Below are positions 56,884-64,000 of a stretch of 64,000 nucleotides of DNA, one piece after another. The stretch is from positions 797,652 through 861,651 of the forward strand of contig OZ024904.1 in NCBI GenBank assembly GCA_964017125.1. The letters are read 5' to 3'. The first letter of the stretch is position 1. Every line of letters starts with the position of its first letter. Origin of the DNA: Flabesymbios commensalis. Taxonomy: Eukaryota; Annelida; Polychaeta; Terebellida; Flabelligeridae. A program made the translations under genes and the position numbers. The notes beneath the pieces were generated by a model. It had not been told where the DNA came from. It ran no database searches and was given only the letters and a program-made list of their open reading frames with translations.

Positions 56884-64000
<7,117 letters not shown>

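Overview
This is nuclear DNA from an animal, most likely a marine invertebrate; the phylum cannot be fixed from the sequence alone. The genes have GT-AG introns, most of the AT-rich window is transposon and tandem-repeat DNA, and there are tRNA-derived SINEs and several non-LTR retrotransposons. One gene combines laminin-type modules with a chitin-binding-like module and a secreted domain typical of invertebrates. I saw no LTR element, Polinton, virus copy, functional tRNA or rRNA gene, or CRISPR array.

Three host genes can be supported. Two FkbM-type methyltransferase genes (43879-44973 on + and 47573-49481 on -) form a tail-to-tail inverted duplicate pair. Each has a short exon with an N-terminal membrane anchor and a second exon with the catalytic domain. 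The third gene (56884 to beyond 64000 on -) encodes the C-terminal part of a modular extracellular protein: laminin EGF, laminin IV, laminin EGF, a CBM14-like cysteine module and a C-terminal domain like those of invertebrate 'short-chain collagen C4-like' proteins. All its visible introns are phase 1.

Layout: 1-3371 is a direct duplication, one copy split by a dimeric tRNA SINE. 3645-7425 holds SINEs, MITEs, a 172-bp near-perfect palindrome and a cluster of six hairpins. 7555-10100 is a 5'-truncated LINE with a clear target-site duplication. 10318-12050 and 18362-20812 are two diverged copies of one segment, and each serves as the empty site for insertions in the other. 21190-23186 is a 38-bp minisatellite that looks derived from the end of a piggyBac-like MITE. 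23271-35381 is a 12.1-kb, nearly homogeneous array built from a 495-bp inverted-repeat-bounded block (E) and a 606-bp block (S). 36323-40868 is a foldback transposon with arms of about 1.1-1.2 kb. 40926-43640 holds MITEs and a LINE relic. 43879-49481 holds the methyltransferase pair with minisatellites between. 49766-56460 is dense in MITEs, SINEs and one LINE relic. 56884-64000 is the modular matrix gene, whose introns carry a SINE, MITEs, an L2/CR1-like LINE and a 460-bp AAT microsatellite.

A recurring theme is a roughly 240-bp MITE family flanked by TTAA with CCCTTACAGCGC-type ends (piggyBac-like), present at least ten times. It seems to have seeded two separate minisatellites.
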